This document shows positions 9,694-17,819 of a stretch of DNA of 64,000 nt, piece after piece (position 1 is the stretch's first letter; each line of letters begins with the position of its first letter). Location: contig NZ_JANKBI010000019.1 in the NCBI RefSeq assembly GCF_024622195.1, positions 58,665-122,664 on the forward strand. Direction: 5' to 3'. Below the pieces are notes generated by a model. It made no database searches. It was not told the DNA's origin and saw only the letters and a program-made list of their open reading frames with translations. A program made the translations under genes and the position numbers. Source of the stretch: Murimonas intestini. GTDB taxonomy: Bacteria; Bacillota; Clostridia; Lachnospirales; Lachnospiraceae.

Positions 9694-10768
9694 CGTTCTC
9701 CTTTCCCCGGGCCCAGGGCATCTCTTTGCCCTCTGCAGGTTTTCCAGTCCTGATTGCTTTCTGTGCCAGCCAATCCAGGTATTGATCCTGGAGTTCATCA
9801 GCAAGAGAATACCTGCTTTCTCCCGTCTTTATAAACTGTTCCATATAGCAAAGAGATGTAGCTACTGCCACCTCTTCGTCACTCATTCCGCGTGGACCAA
9901 AAGGATTTTTATAATATAACTTTCCATTCCCTGTAATTGACACAGTGCCTGCCCGGCAAAGGCTGTTATCCAGGCCGCTACACTCCCTGCGAAGAGTAAA
10001 CTTTAAAAATCCCGGATACGGTTCCGTCAGGCAGCTGACCTCATTCTGAAAAATTTCCCCCTTTTCCCCTCTGATCAGTATTCTGGATGACCTCATTGGT
10101 GAAAAATACTGTTCCTGGCTAAAATCTAAAAGTCCCCATTTATCTTTATAATGAACAGTTATTATGTCTTGTTTTTCTTGCTGAAAACTTAAGCATACCG
10201 GCCATCCCTGCCTCCCAGGTCCTTTCACGGCATTCATGGAAAATCTTCTTCCCTCTACTGTACATGCTGCATAGCCAGTCCCCAAGTACCTTCTAATGAG
10301 AGCCATACCATGATATCCATGAGCCACCGATATCTGCACCTGACGTACTTCACCAAGCATACCGCTGCTAATCAAAGACAGTCTGGCACTATGCATGGGC
10401 TGGCAGGGATATTGCTCAGATACTTGGATATTTCGTCCTCCTTTAGTTTCCTCATAGAGGGATATCATACTCTCCACAGATTCAGCTGCCCAGGTTTCTG
10501 TCAAAATAGGTACATCATACTTTAAAATTTCACACAGTATTATTGGCAGCACTGCCGGAGGAAGGCAGAGAACAAAAAAATCGGGTTTAAACTTAAGGGC
10601 TTCACCGGCATTTTTCACTGTTGGCAGCCTCCATGCGTTTTTTATCTGTTCAGCAGTTTCAGGATTATTCTCTACTACGCAGCATATCTGAAGTCTCTTC
10701 TCTATAGCACGGACAGCCCGATAATAAAATCCGGCTCTCCAGCCGGCACCTAACAATGCAAACTTCAT
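9683..10768 (-). CDS. Gfo/Idh/MocA-like protein lacking the catalytic Lys of EKP
   Basis: A 361-residue protein with a Rossmann N-terminus (LLGAGWRAGF, residues 5-14). At the position of the conserved EKP it reads ETW (residues 91-93, PILTETWAA), so the Lys expected to take part in hydride transfer is missing. The stretch VAHGYHGMALIRRYLG occurs later. Subfamilies without this Lys exist, and some members use the nucleotide as a non-redox or transient cofactor, so the protein may still be an enzyme. ATG at 10768 follows GGAGAGAT. It sits between a degenerate aldo/keto reductase and the canonical Gfo/Idh/MocA gene, overlapping the latter by 11 bases. Confidence 0.8.
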   Translation of the reverse strand: MKFALLGAGWRAGFYYRAVRAIEKRLQICCVVENNPETAEQIKNAWRLPTVKNAGEALKFKPDFFVLCLPPAVLPIILCEILKYDVPILTETWAAESVESMISLYEETKGGRNIQVSEQYPCQPMHSARLSLISSGMLGEVRQVQISVAHGYHGMALIRRYLGTGYAACTVEGRRFSMNAVKGPGRQGWPVCLSFQQEKQDIITVHYKDKWGLLDFSQEQYFSPMRSSRILIRGEKGEIFQNEVSCLTEPYPGFLKFTLRRECSGLDNSLCRAGTVSITGNGKLYYKNPFGPRGMSDEEVAVATSLCYMEQFIKTGESRYSLADELQDQYLDWLAQKAIRTGKPAEGKEMPWARGKENDGK

Positions 10769-10783
10769 TTAATCATCTCTCCA

Positions 10784-11719
10784 TTAGAAATCAATGTGCT
10801 CAGGATCGTACCCCACCCTAAAATCCAAATTGACAGCATCAATCTTTGCCATATCGGCCTCTGACAGAATGAAATCAAAAATATCTTTCTCTTCTTCCAT
10901 CTGTTCTCTTCCAACCGCCTTTATATTAAGCAATGCGCCATGTTGTAATATCCAGCGGTTTATAACCTGCGGAATAGATTTTCCAACGCTTTCCCCAATC
11001 TCCTTCAACATGGTGCTCTTTTCGTAGAATCCAGATGGGCGCAGCCCCGGATTTTCAAATTCGCGATACTTGGGTTTTTTTAATATTCTTGTCTCATCCT
11101 CCTCATTTAAGGCTCCAAAAATTATGCCTTTCTCACTGCAGTACTGTCTTACCTTTTTATTTGAATACAGTGGGAGAAACTGGTCCTGATTGACAGCCGG
11201 CATAATTTTAGTGTCTGGATCATTTAAAATCTTCTCTATGTGAGGAATCTGGAAATGGCACAGACCAATAGCTCTGACTCGTCCTTCTTTATAAATATCC
11301 TGAAACCTTACCCAGGCTTTTCTCTGCCACTCTTCAGGGTACCCATAAAAAACCTTTTCCTGCGGCCAGTATACTGAATATAAGTCAACGAAATCCATTT
11401 GCAGCTGTGCGAGGATTTCCTCAAATGCATAATAATACCGGAAATCACGTATATCTGCTATCTGCGGCTTACAAGACAAAAAAAACTCTTCACGTGGAAT
11501 GCCGCTCTCTCTGATTGCATCACCCAGTGCTCTTTGACAGTCATCGCTTTCCACTATTTCAAATCTCCGATAACCTGCCTCTATTGCCTCTGCTATTATT
11601 TCCTTGCGGGTCTGATCATGAAAAGCCATCCGGCCCACAATCTCTGTACTGTATCCCACCAGGGGCATCTCAACCCCATTATTTAATTTAATCTTTGTGT
11701 CAAATGTCATGTTTCCCAT
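10784..11719 (-). CDS. Aldo/keto reductase-like protein with degenerate catalytic tetrad (probable pseudoenzyme)
   Basis: A 311-residue protein clearly related along its length to the next gene upstream. In a gap-free local alignment the AKR residues Asp, Tyr, Lys and His become Glu54, Asp59, Lys84 and Tyr117: GYRRFEIVESDDCQRALG replaces GYRMFDTAQIYRSERALG, and VYWP replaces LHWP. The NADPH-binding loop (normally IP.S...R) is also altered to NIKAVGREQ. A normal AKR carbonyl reduction is therefore unlikely. The frame is intact and the ribosome-binding site (GGAGGGTA) is good, so it is a maintained gene and not decay. Possible roles are a regulatory or scaffolding partner of the active paralog, or a different reaction. 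Confidence 0.8.
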   Translation of the reverse strand: MGNMTFDTKIKLNNGVEMPLVGYSTEIVGRMAFHDQTRKEIIAEAIEAGYRRFEIVESDDCQRALGDAIRESGIPREEFFLSCKPQIADIRDFRYYYAFEEILAQLQMDFVDLYSVYWPQEKVFYGYPEEWQRKAWVRFQDIYKEGRVRAIGLCHFQIPHIEKILNDPDTKIMPAVNQDQFLPLYSNKKVRQYCSEKGIIFGALNEEDETRILKKPKYREFENPGLRPSGFYEKSTMLKEIGESVGKSIPQVINRWILQHGALLNIKAVGREQMEEEKDIFDFILSEADMAKIDAVNLDFRVGYDPEHIDF

Positions 11720-11728
11720 ATTACCCTC

Positions 11729-12562
11729 CTATTCAGTGGTATAAGGATTTCTGTTCCTTCTGTCATCACAGTTCATGCCATCGATTAGCTTCATATCATC
11801 TCTATCCAGTTCAAAATCAAAAATATCCGCATTCTGCTCCATATGGACTCTCCTGCCGCTTCTGGGTACTGGTATAACATTATGCTGGATGTCCCACCTC
11901 AAAATAATCTGAGGTACACTCTTCTTATATCTATTTGCAATTGTAACTAAAGGCTCCGTATTCAAAAAACGTCCTCCACGGCCTATCGGCGTATATGCCT
12001 CCATTTGAATACCCAGTTTTTCACAGAATTTCCGCTGCTCTATACATGTGTATGTGGGATTAAACTCCACTTGATTTGTAACTGGTATCACATCGCAGTG
12101 TACTAATAGATTCCTTATATGCCATATTTCAAAGTTAGAAACACCCAGACTTCTGATTATGCCAGAGTAATACAGCTTTTCCATTTCTTTGTAAGACTGT
12201 ATGTAACGGCCTGCTATGGGCCAATGCAGAACAAACCGGTCCAGATACTCAATTCCCATTTTCCGTAAACTTTCAAATACCGATTCTGTTGTTCTGTTAT
12301 ATCTCTGTTGTTCAAAAATCTTCGTAGAAATAAAAAATTCTTGTCTTGGTATTCCACTTTCTTTTATTGCAATTCCCAAGGCTCTCTCAGACCTATATAT
12401 CTGTGCCGTATCAAACATTCTGTAACCAGTCTCTATAGCCTCTCGCAAAATTTTTACCTGAGTAGGCAGGTCTTCTGCAATCTCTGCCACCCCAAATCCC
12501 ATAACTGGTATTTTCACCTTATTATTTAATTCTCTCTTTGACTGAAATGTTAAATTTTCCAT
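11729..12562 (-). CDS. Aldo/keto reductase
   Basis: A 277-residue NADP-dependent reductase of the AKR superfamily. The catalytic tetrad is complete: Asp51 and Tyr56 in FDTAQIYRSE, Lys81 in STK and His113 in LHWP. The cofactor loop IPVPRSGRRVHMEQN is near residue 240. ATG at 12562 follows GGGAGG; an ATG 18 bases earlier is less well placed. It follows the second sugar permease gene and lies ten bases before the degenerate AKR gene. It probably reduces or oxidises the sugar, or a carbonyl intermediate, brought in by the linked importer. Confidence 0.9.
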   Translation of the reverse strand: MENLTFQSKRELNNKVKIPVMGFGVAEIAEDLPTQVKILREAIETGYRMFDTAQIYRSERALGIAIKESGIPRQEFFISTKIFEQQRYNRTTESVFESLRKMGIEYLDRFVLHWPIAGRYIQSYKEMEKLYYSGIIRSLGVSNFEIWHIRNLLVHCDVIPVTNQVEFNPTYTCIEQRKFCEKLGIQMEAYTPIGRGGRFLNTEPLVTIANRYKKSVPQIILRWDIQHNVIPVPRSGRRVHMEQNADIFDFELDRDDMKLIDGMNCDDRRNRNPYTTE

Positions 12563-12625
12563 GTTTTCCTCCCTATACATTATCCTTTTTACTGCTAACA
12601 GCTGTCCGTGGTTCCTGCGGCATAT

Positions 12626-13516
12626 CTAACCCTTGACTGCGCCGATAGCAATCCCCTGAACAAAGTAACGCTGAAAAAGAGGGTATATTATCAGCATGGG
12701 AAGTATTCCCAGTACTGCCATAGCCATCTTAATTCCCATTGTCGGAAGCATTCCTATCTGGACTCCCGAACCCGCAAGCTGGCTTGCGTTACTCATTAGG
12801 AACTGCAGATCCAGGAGCATACGGTTGAGAAGCACCTGAATACTGTAATATTTGTCATTTGTTATAAAATAAAGACCGTTTAGCCAATCATTCCAGTACC
12901 CAAGTCCTGTTAGAAGAGTCAATGTCGCAAGTATTGGTTTTGCTACCGGTACCACAATCCTAATCAGGATTTTTCCTTCCCCTGCTCCATCTACCTTTGC
13001 TGCATCTATAATCTCATCTGGAATAGAATTAGACATATATGTGCGCATCATAATCACATAAAATGCAGACATCAGCAGATTAGGGAGAATATAGGCCCAA
13101 TATGTATTTTTAATATGCAGGCTTTGTGTCCACATCATATAGCGCGGAATCAGCCCGCCGTTAAAAAGCATAGTAAAAAATAAAAAGAATGACATGGCAT
13201 TTTTACCCGGAAGATCCTTTCTGGATAAAGGATATGCATACAGTGTGGTTATTATCAAACTGACAAGTGTACCTGCTGTTGTTACAAGAATTGATATTCC
13301 ATATCCTTTAAGAAATGCCCCTGTATCCATCAATGTATATTTATATGCATCCAGGCTAAATTCCCCTGGCCAGAAGGAATAACCGTCTCGTATAAGAGAT
13401 GTCTCTGATGTAAATGATGAGACAATCATTAATACAAAAGGAATCAGACAACTAAGACACAACAGTATAAATATAAAATGTACTAAAATCTGAAATACTT
13501 TTCCTTTCTCAACCAT
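12626..13516 (-). CDS. Sugar ABC importer permease (LplC/MalG type)
   Basis: A 296-residue inner-membrane permease with six predicted membrane segments. The EAA loop that docks the ATPase is present as DEIIDAAKVDGAGEGKILIRIVVP, split around residues 180-205 (quoted here only for its EIIDAA...G pattern). The C-terminus ends in FVQGIAIGAVKG, typical of the LplC/YteP group that works with YesM/YesN regulators. The start at 13516 has GAGGGGAG upstream. No ATPase gene is in the operon, as usual for this group, which shares an MsmX-like ATPase encoded elsewhere. Confidence 0.92.
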   Translation of the reverse strand: MVEKGKVFQILVHFIFILLCLSCLIPFVLMIVSSFTSETSLIRDGYSFWPGEFSLDAYKYTLMDTGAFLKGYGISILVTTAGTLVSLIITTLYAYPLSRKDLPGKNAMSFFLFFTMLFNGGLIPRYMMWTQSLHIKNTYWAYILPNLLMSAFYVIMMRTYMSNSIPDEIIDAAKVDGAGEGKILIRIVVPVAKPILATLTLLTGLGYWNDWLNGLYFITNDKYYSIQVLLNRMLLDLQFLMSNASQLAGSGVQIGMLPTMGIKMAMAVLGILPMLIIYPLFQRYFVQGIAIGAVKG

Positions 13517-13530
13517 ACTCGTTTCTCCCC

Positions 13531-14466
13531 TCAAAACAATGCATTTTCCCGATCTACCCTGCGTACAATTAAATTCACAGACAAAACCAAAACAAAGCCC
13601 ACTATTGACTGGTAAAATCCAGCCGCTGATGACATACCAAGATTCCCGGTACTCATCATTCCCCTGTAAACATATGTATCAATCGTGTTAGTCGCATTGA
13701 CCAACGGTCCGCTGTTCATAGGAACCTGATAGAACAGTCCAAAATCCGAATAGAATATTTTTCCCAAAGCAAGCAAAGTCATGATAATAATTGTCGGTTT
13801 TAGGTGAGGCAGCGTAATATTTCGGATTCTCTGCCATCTTCCCGCGCCGTCTATGACAGCCGCTTCAAAATATCCTTTGTCAATTCCCATGAGTGTAGCA
13901 TAATAGATAATACAGTTATATCCAAACTGTTTCCAAAGATTAACAAAAATTAAAATAAATGGCCAATATTTTGCTTCCGAATACCAGGATATACTGTCCT
14001 TACCCAGATTTTTTAATATGCTGTTGTTAACAAATCCTACATCCTGTGCTAAAAATCCATAAACAAGATAACTGGTAATAACCATAGAGATTAAAAATGG
14101 AATCAGTATAATAGTCTGGTATGCTTTTCTTGCCCGCTGGGCTTTCAGTTCATACAACAATATGGCTACCGTGACGGCAAATACTGTTCCCAGTACAATG
14201 AATGCCAGATTATATCCCAATGTATTTCTGGTTATAATCCAGGCATCTTTTGTTTTAAACAGGTATTCAAAATTGTCAAACCCTACCCATGGGCTTTTCC
14301 AAATACCGTCTCTGACATTATAGTTCTTAAAAGCTATTATAATTCCCGCCATAGGTATATAATTATTAATCAGCAAGTAAACTGCACCAGGAATAAACAT
14401 CAGATACAGAAGGCCATATTTTCGTAATGTTTTTTTTACCAAAGGTTGTCCGGCATTGCACTTCAT
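13531..14466 (-). CDS. Sugar ABC importer permease (LplB/MalF type)
   Basis: A 311-residue permease with six membrane segments; the first (YGLLYLMFIPGAVYLLI) lies near residue 20. The EAA loop reads YFEAAVIDGAGRWQ near residue 220. The start at 14466 has GGGGAG just upstream; an earlier in-frame codon overlaps the terminal part of the preceding gap without a good site. It is 14 bases from the partner permease gene and follows the binding-protein gene. Together they form the transmembrane pore of an oligosaccharide or sugar-derivative importer. Confidence 0.92.
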   Translation of the reverse strand: MKCNAGQPLVKKTLRKYGLLYLMFIPGAVYLLINNYIPMAGIIIAFKNYNVRDGIWKSPWVGFDNFEYLFKTKDAWIITRNTLGYNLAFIVLGTVFAVTVAILLYELKAQRARKAYQTIILIPFLISMVITSYLVYGFLAQDVGFVNNSILKNLGKDSISWYSEAKYWPFILIFVNLWKQFGYNCIIYYATLMGIDKGYFEAAVIDGAGRWQRIRNITLPHLKPTIIIMTLLALGKIFYSDFGLFYQVPMNSGPLVNATNTIDTYVYRGMMSTGNLGMSSAAGFYQSIVGFVLVLSVNLIVRRVDRENALF

Positions 14467-14541
14467 CTCCCCATCCCCTCTCTGTTCCGGACAGGGTGCA
14501 GCTGTCACCTTGTCCGGAAAATCATGTACGTTTTTCCTTTC

Positions 14542-16038
14542 TTAGTTACTGTTTGCTTTTTTCCATTCATCAAACTGTTTTTGCTTATCTTCTATAATCT
14601 TATCCGCACCAGCGGCTTTAAGTTCCTCGATAAACATAGGAAGTTCTGTCTCAGGATCCAGCATCCCACACTGTAAAGGTGCATCGTACTTGCTGATTAC
14701 ATTTGCACATGCGGCTGTTTCGTTTTGCACATTAGACGGATCATATGAAAATCCATATGCAGGTGAATATACGCATTCCTTATTAAAATCTTTAACTATT
14801 TCCCAGAAATTGTCTGGCCTGCCCAGCGGTACATAAATGTCAAATCCCTGTGGAAATCTCCCCCAGATACTCTCGTATTCTGTACTTGTCCCATCCTGTC
14901 CCGGCATATATTCAATCGTATTTTTTTCAGAATCTTTTATCTGATAATGAACTCCTTCAACTCCATAACAGAGTGTATTAGCAAATTCTGTATCTGCTGC
15001 AATGAGATTTAAGACCTGCATAGCCCGTTCCGGGTTCTGAGACGTTGATCCAATCCCAACCTGCCAGCCGGCATGATTTGTGGCGGCATACAGAGTAGGA
15101 TTTAACAGTTCACTTACTACTATTTCCTTCCCTACTGCATCTGACCACTCCCCTGCCGGGTCCGGATCTGTATTCCTTATGGCGCAGGCTACCTTTCCCG
15201 CTGCCATCAAGCTTTTATTGGTGACTGTGCTATTTGCGCCATCCGGCATTACAAGTCCCTGAGAGGCCCATTTATACATTCTGGTTGTCCAGTCTTTATA
15301 TTGCTCTGTCTCATAAAAATTTACTAATGGATCACCTTCTTTATATTTGTATATATCAGGTATACAGCCAATATAACCAAAAACAGGATCATATGCTACC
15401 GGCATAGGATTATATCCCCCTACATCAGGCGCAAGCGGGTACATATCCGGGTATGCTTCTTTTACTTTATTCAGAACAGCCTCCACATCATCCAGAGTTT
15501 TCACAGTTTCCATATCCACATCCAATGCATCTGCTATGTCTTTCACCATAAAAAAACCAATACCAGACCCTTTCCCCCTGTCACCTGGAATACTGTATTG
15601 TTCCGTACCTACTCTTCCTGCTTTCAGCCATTCCTCGGGCACATCTTTCAAAATATCCTGTCCATACTCTTTCAACAGGCTGTCCATTGGCAGAAGTTGA
15701 TTCGCATTCTTCATAAATGCAACAGACTGGGCATTGTTGATAGCCGTCAGACAAAGATCTACCTGCTCACCGGAGGATAGCATCATATTCAACTGATCCA
15801 CATAAGTTCCCTGACTTACAGTTACAATTTTAACGGTTGTATTACCAATTTTTTCTCCGGTAATTTCACTTAGTTTTTCGGATACAGCATCCATAGCATC
15901 TTGGGTCGCCCTCCCCCCTTCAACGATTACAACCTCATATGGTTCATTTTCCTCTGCCGCAGCCGCTTCACTTGTATACATACCAGCTGCCAGACAGATT
16001 GCCAGCCCCATAGGAACTACTTTTCTAAATCTTTTCAT
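14542..16038 (-). CDS. Extracellular sugar-binding protein of ABC importer
   Basis: A 498-residue family 1 solute-binding protein (LipO/LplA group). A signal peptide covers about residues 1-28 (MKRFRKVV... then SEAAAA). There is a Cys at residue 15 but with Ile before it, which is not a lipobox; the LAAG further on is followed by Met. The mature part begins near AEENEPYEVVIVEGG. The next genes are its two permeases. The SBP gene lies 156 bases after the YesN-type regulator gene, from which it is separated by a terminator-like hairpin, so it is probably expressed from its own, regulator-dependent promoter. Confidence 0.9.
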   Translation of the reverse strand: MKRFRKVVPMGLAICLAAGMYTSEAAAAEENEPYEVVIVEGGRATQDAMDAVSEKLSEITGEKIGNTTVKIVTVSQGTYVDQLNMMLSSGEQVDLCLTAINNAQSVAFMKNANQLLPMDSLLKEYGQDILKDVPEEWLKAGRVGTEQYSIPGDRGKGSGIGFFMVKDIADALDVDMETVKTLDDVEAVLNKVKEAYPDMYPLAPDVGGYNPMPVAYDPVFGYIGCIPDIYKYKEGDPLVNFYETEQYKDWTTRMYKWASQGLVMPDGANSTVTNKSLMAAGKVACAIRNTDPDPAGEWSDAVGKEIVVSELLNPTLYAATNHAGWQVGIGSTSQNPERAMQVLNLIAADTEFANTLCYGVEGVHYQIKDSEKNTIEYMPGQDGTSTEYESIWGRFPQGFDIYVPLGRPDNFWEIVKDFNKECVYSPAYGFSYDPSNVQNETAACANVISKYDAPLQCGMLDPETELPMFIEELKAAGADKIIEDKQKQFDEWKKANSN

Positions 16039-16094
16039 CTACTTATCCTCCTGTCATAATTTTTTTATACATCACGTGACGTTTTGATATCATC

Positions 16095-16100
16095 ATTATA
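16095..16100 (-). promoter_or_regulatory. Possible -10 box of the sugar-importer operon
   Basis: Read leftward, TATAAT lies about 57 bases before the binding-protein start at 16038. No good -35 is found 16-18 bases upstream. This would fit a promoter that needs an activator such as the YesN-type regulator encoded next door; the site of that regulator is not identified. Confidence 0.35.
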
Positions 16101-16104
16101 AGAA

Positions 16105-16144
16105 AAAGAGAGTCCTACCTTCTACCCAAAGGCTGACCCTCTTT
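16105..16144 (-). terminator. Terminator-like hairpin after the YesN-type gene
   Basis: AAAGAGAGTC (16105-16114) pairs with GACCCTCTTT (16135-16144), allowing one G-U pair. In the leftward direction the stem is followed by TTCTT. It would end or weaken transcription from the regulator genes before the importer operon. Confidence 0.55.
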
Positions 16145-16194
16145 ATCAGTTTTCTTACCTCTTTTGTAATCTTTTCCCTTATCCTGTCTTAATT

Positions 16195-17817
16195 TCAACA
16201 ATCTTTATCACTTTCTTGACAATTTTCCTTCTTCCTCTCTTCAAATGGCTGCTTTCCCATTACTTTTTTATAGCTCTGTGAAAAATGTGAGAAGTTAGTA
16301 TAACCTATCCTTGCAGCAATATCCCCCACTGGCAAAGGGGTCGTGGTCAATAAAATCTTTGCAAGCTGCATCTTTTCCTCAATAATATATGTTTTTAATG
16401 GCTTTCCCACCGCTTTCGTGAATATCCGGGATAGATAGTCAGGATTCAGATGAAGCGCATCTGCAATTTCCTGACGCTTTAATTCCTTTTCAATATTGCA
16501 TTGTATATACTCTATCACTTTTTCTATCTGTGTCTTGTCTTCTTCTTTCTTTCGCATACTACTTTCATAGATTTCCAGCACAGTTCCTATATAATCTTCC
16601 AGATTTTCCAGGGAGCTTTTAGACTTGTCCCCATAAGCCGCCATCTGAGGCTGCCTCAGAATATTATTGACCCAAATTCCATTTTTCTCACCACTGGCAT
16701 ATAATATTTCCTGAAAATCCTGATAACATTTCATAAGCATTGCCGCATCCATTACTCCAGCAGATTTCAGTTTTTCCAGATACTTTATAATCTCCCGACC
16801 GGCCGAACTAATATAGCCATTTGCTATATAATCAATATATTTTTGTTTTTGAAAAAAAGGAATCTCCCTTTTATCCCCATACTCTTTCTGTTTTCTATTA
16901 TCTTCAATCCAAAAGACTCCTGTCTGTCCGGTCACGTTATCTCTTGCCATCCCAGCCATCTGAACAGCACATACACTGATATCCGCAGGATTGATTTGCT
17001 CACTGGAATAACATGCTATATGCATATCGGCAAACAGACGGCACTGCTCTATAAACTCCAAAAGCAGACGCTCTGTACCCATTCTATCTATCAACATATT
17101 TTCTGCCTGAAATACAAGAAGCATATAAGAATTATCATCCGCACTTGTAAGCATCACTTCCTGACCATAATCTGAAAACAATTCTGCCAGTATATTCAGA
17201 AGTGAATACTGTCGCAGTTCCTCATCCTCCAGCCCCCCTGTCCCAGCTACAAGGACTATCCTTACCAAATATATACTGCTTTTCTCATATAGAGGAATAT
17301 TCAAACGTCTGCAGTCCTCCAGCAACCCACTGGTATCTTTAACACCTCCACTTAGTATCCTTGAAAACAAACCGTCTAAAACCTTCATCTTTTTATGGGA
17401 TAACAGCTTTCCATAATCATAGTACTCTGCCGCGCGCATATTTTCCTGAATTCTGTTTACTGTCCTGTAAATGGTCTTCTCAATATCTTCATACCTGGCT
17501 GGCTGTATAATATAATCCACGCTTCCTAGCTGTAGGGCCTGCCTGGCATAGGCAAATTCTGCATGAGCCGTAAGGAAAATACACTCTGTCTGATACCCCA
17601 TTTTCCGCACCCATCTTAGCAGACTGATACCATCCTCTGCCGGCATCTCTATGTCACATAATAAAATATCTACCCTGTAATTTTGAAAAATTTTCTTTGC
17701 CCCCGCGGCATGGTAAGCCTCCAAAACCCTGTCAACCCCTGCCTCTTTCCACCGGATACCGGCATGTATCCCATTAACCACGCTGGTCTGATCATCTACT
17801 ATCAAAACGGTCATCAT
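16195..17817 (-). CDS. YesN-type response regulator (receiver + AraC DNA-binding domain)
   Basis: A 540-residue cytoplasmic regulator. The N-terminal receiver (about 1-120) has the acidic pair in LIVDDQ, phospho-acceptor Asp in LLCDIEMP, and Lys replaced by a Gln-containing IIQPARYED loop where most receivers read KP. The central 300 residues are a linker of the YesN kind. The C-terminal AraC-type double helix-turn-helix (about 430-535) contains EIADALHLNPDYLSRIFTK and IGYTNFSHFSQSYKKVMG. Two bases separate it from the histidine kinase gene. It probably activates the adjacent importer operon on sensing an extracellular sugar through its partner kinase. The Lys-to-Gln change in the receiver could alter its phosphorylation switch. 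Confidence 0.9.
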   Translation of the reverse strand: MMTVLIVDDQTSVVNGIHAGIRWKEAGVDRVLEAYHAAGAKKIFQNYRVDILLCDIEMPAEDGISLLRWVRKMGYQTECIFLTAHAEFAYARQALQLGSVDYIIQPARYEDIEKTIYRTVNRIQENMRAAEYYDYGKLLSHKKMKVLDGLFSRILSGGVKDTSGLLEDCRRLNIPLYEKSSIYLVRIVLVAGTGGLEDEELRQYSLLNILAELFSDYGQEVMLTSADDNSYMLLVFQAENMLIDRMGTERLLLEFIEQCRLFADMHIACYSSEQINPADISVCAVQMAGMARDNVTGQTGVFWIEDNRKQKEYGDKREIPFFQKQKYIDYIANGYISSAGREIIKYLEKLKSAGVMDAAMLMKCYQDFQEILYASGEKNGIWVNNILRQPQMAAYGDKSKSSLENLEDYIGTVLEIYESSMRKKEEDKTQIEKVIEYIQCNIEKELKRQEIADALHLNPDYLSRIFTKAVGKPLKTYIIEEKMQLAKILLTTTPLPVGDIAARIGYTNFSHFSQSYKKVMGKQPFEERKKENCQESDKDC

Positions 17818-17819
17818 TT

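Noticed and set aside
16070..16080. ACGTGACGT near the sugar-importer promoter as a regulator site
   Set aside because: A related CACGTGACGT occurs inside the GH78-like coding region near 29575, so it is likely chance.
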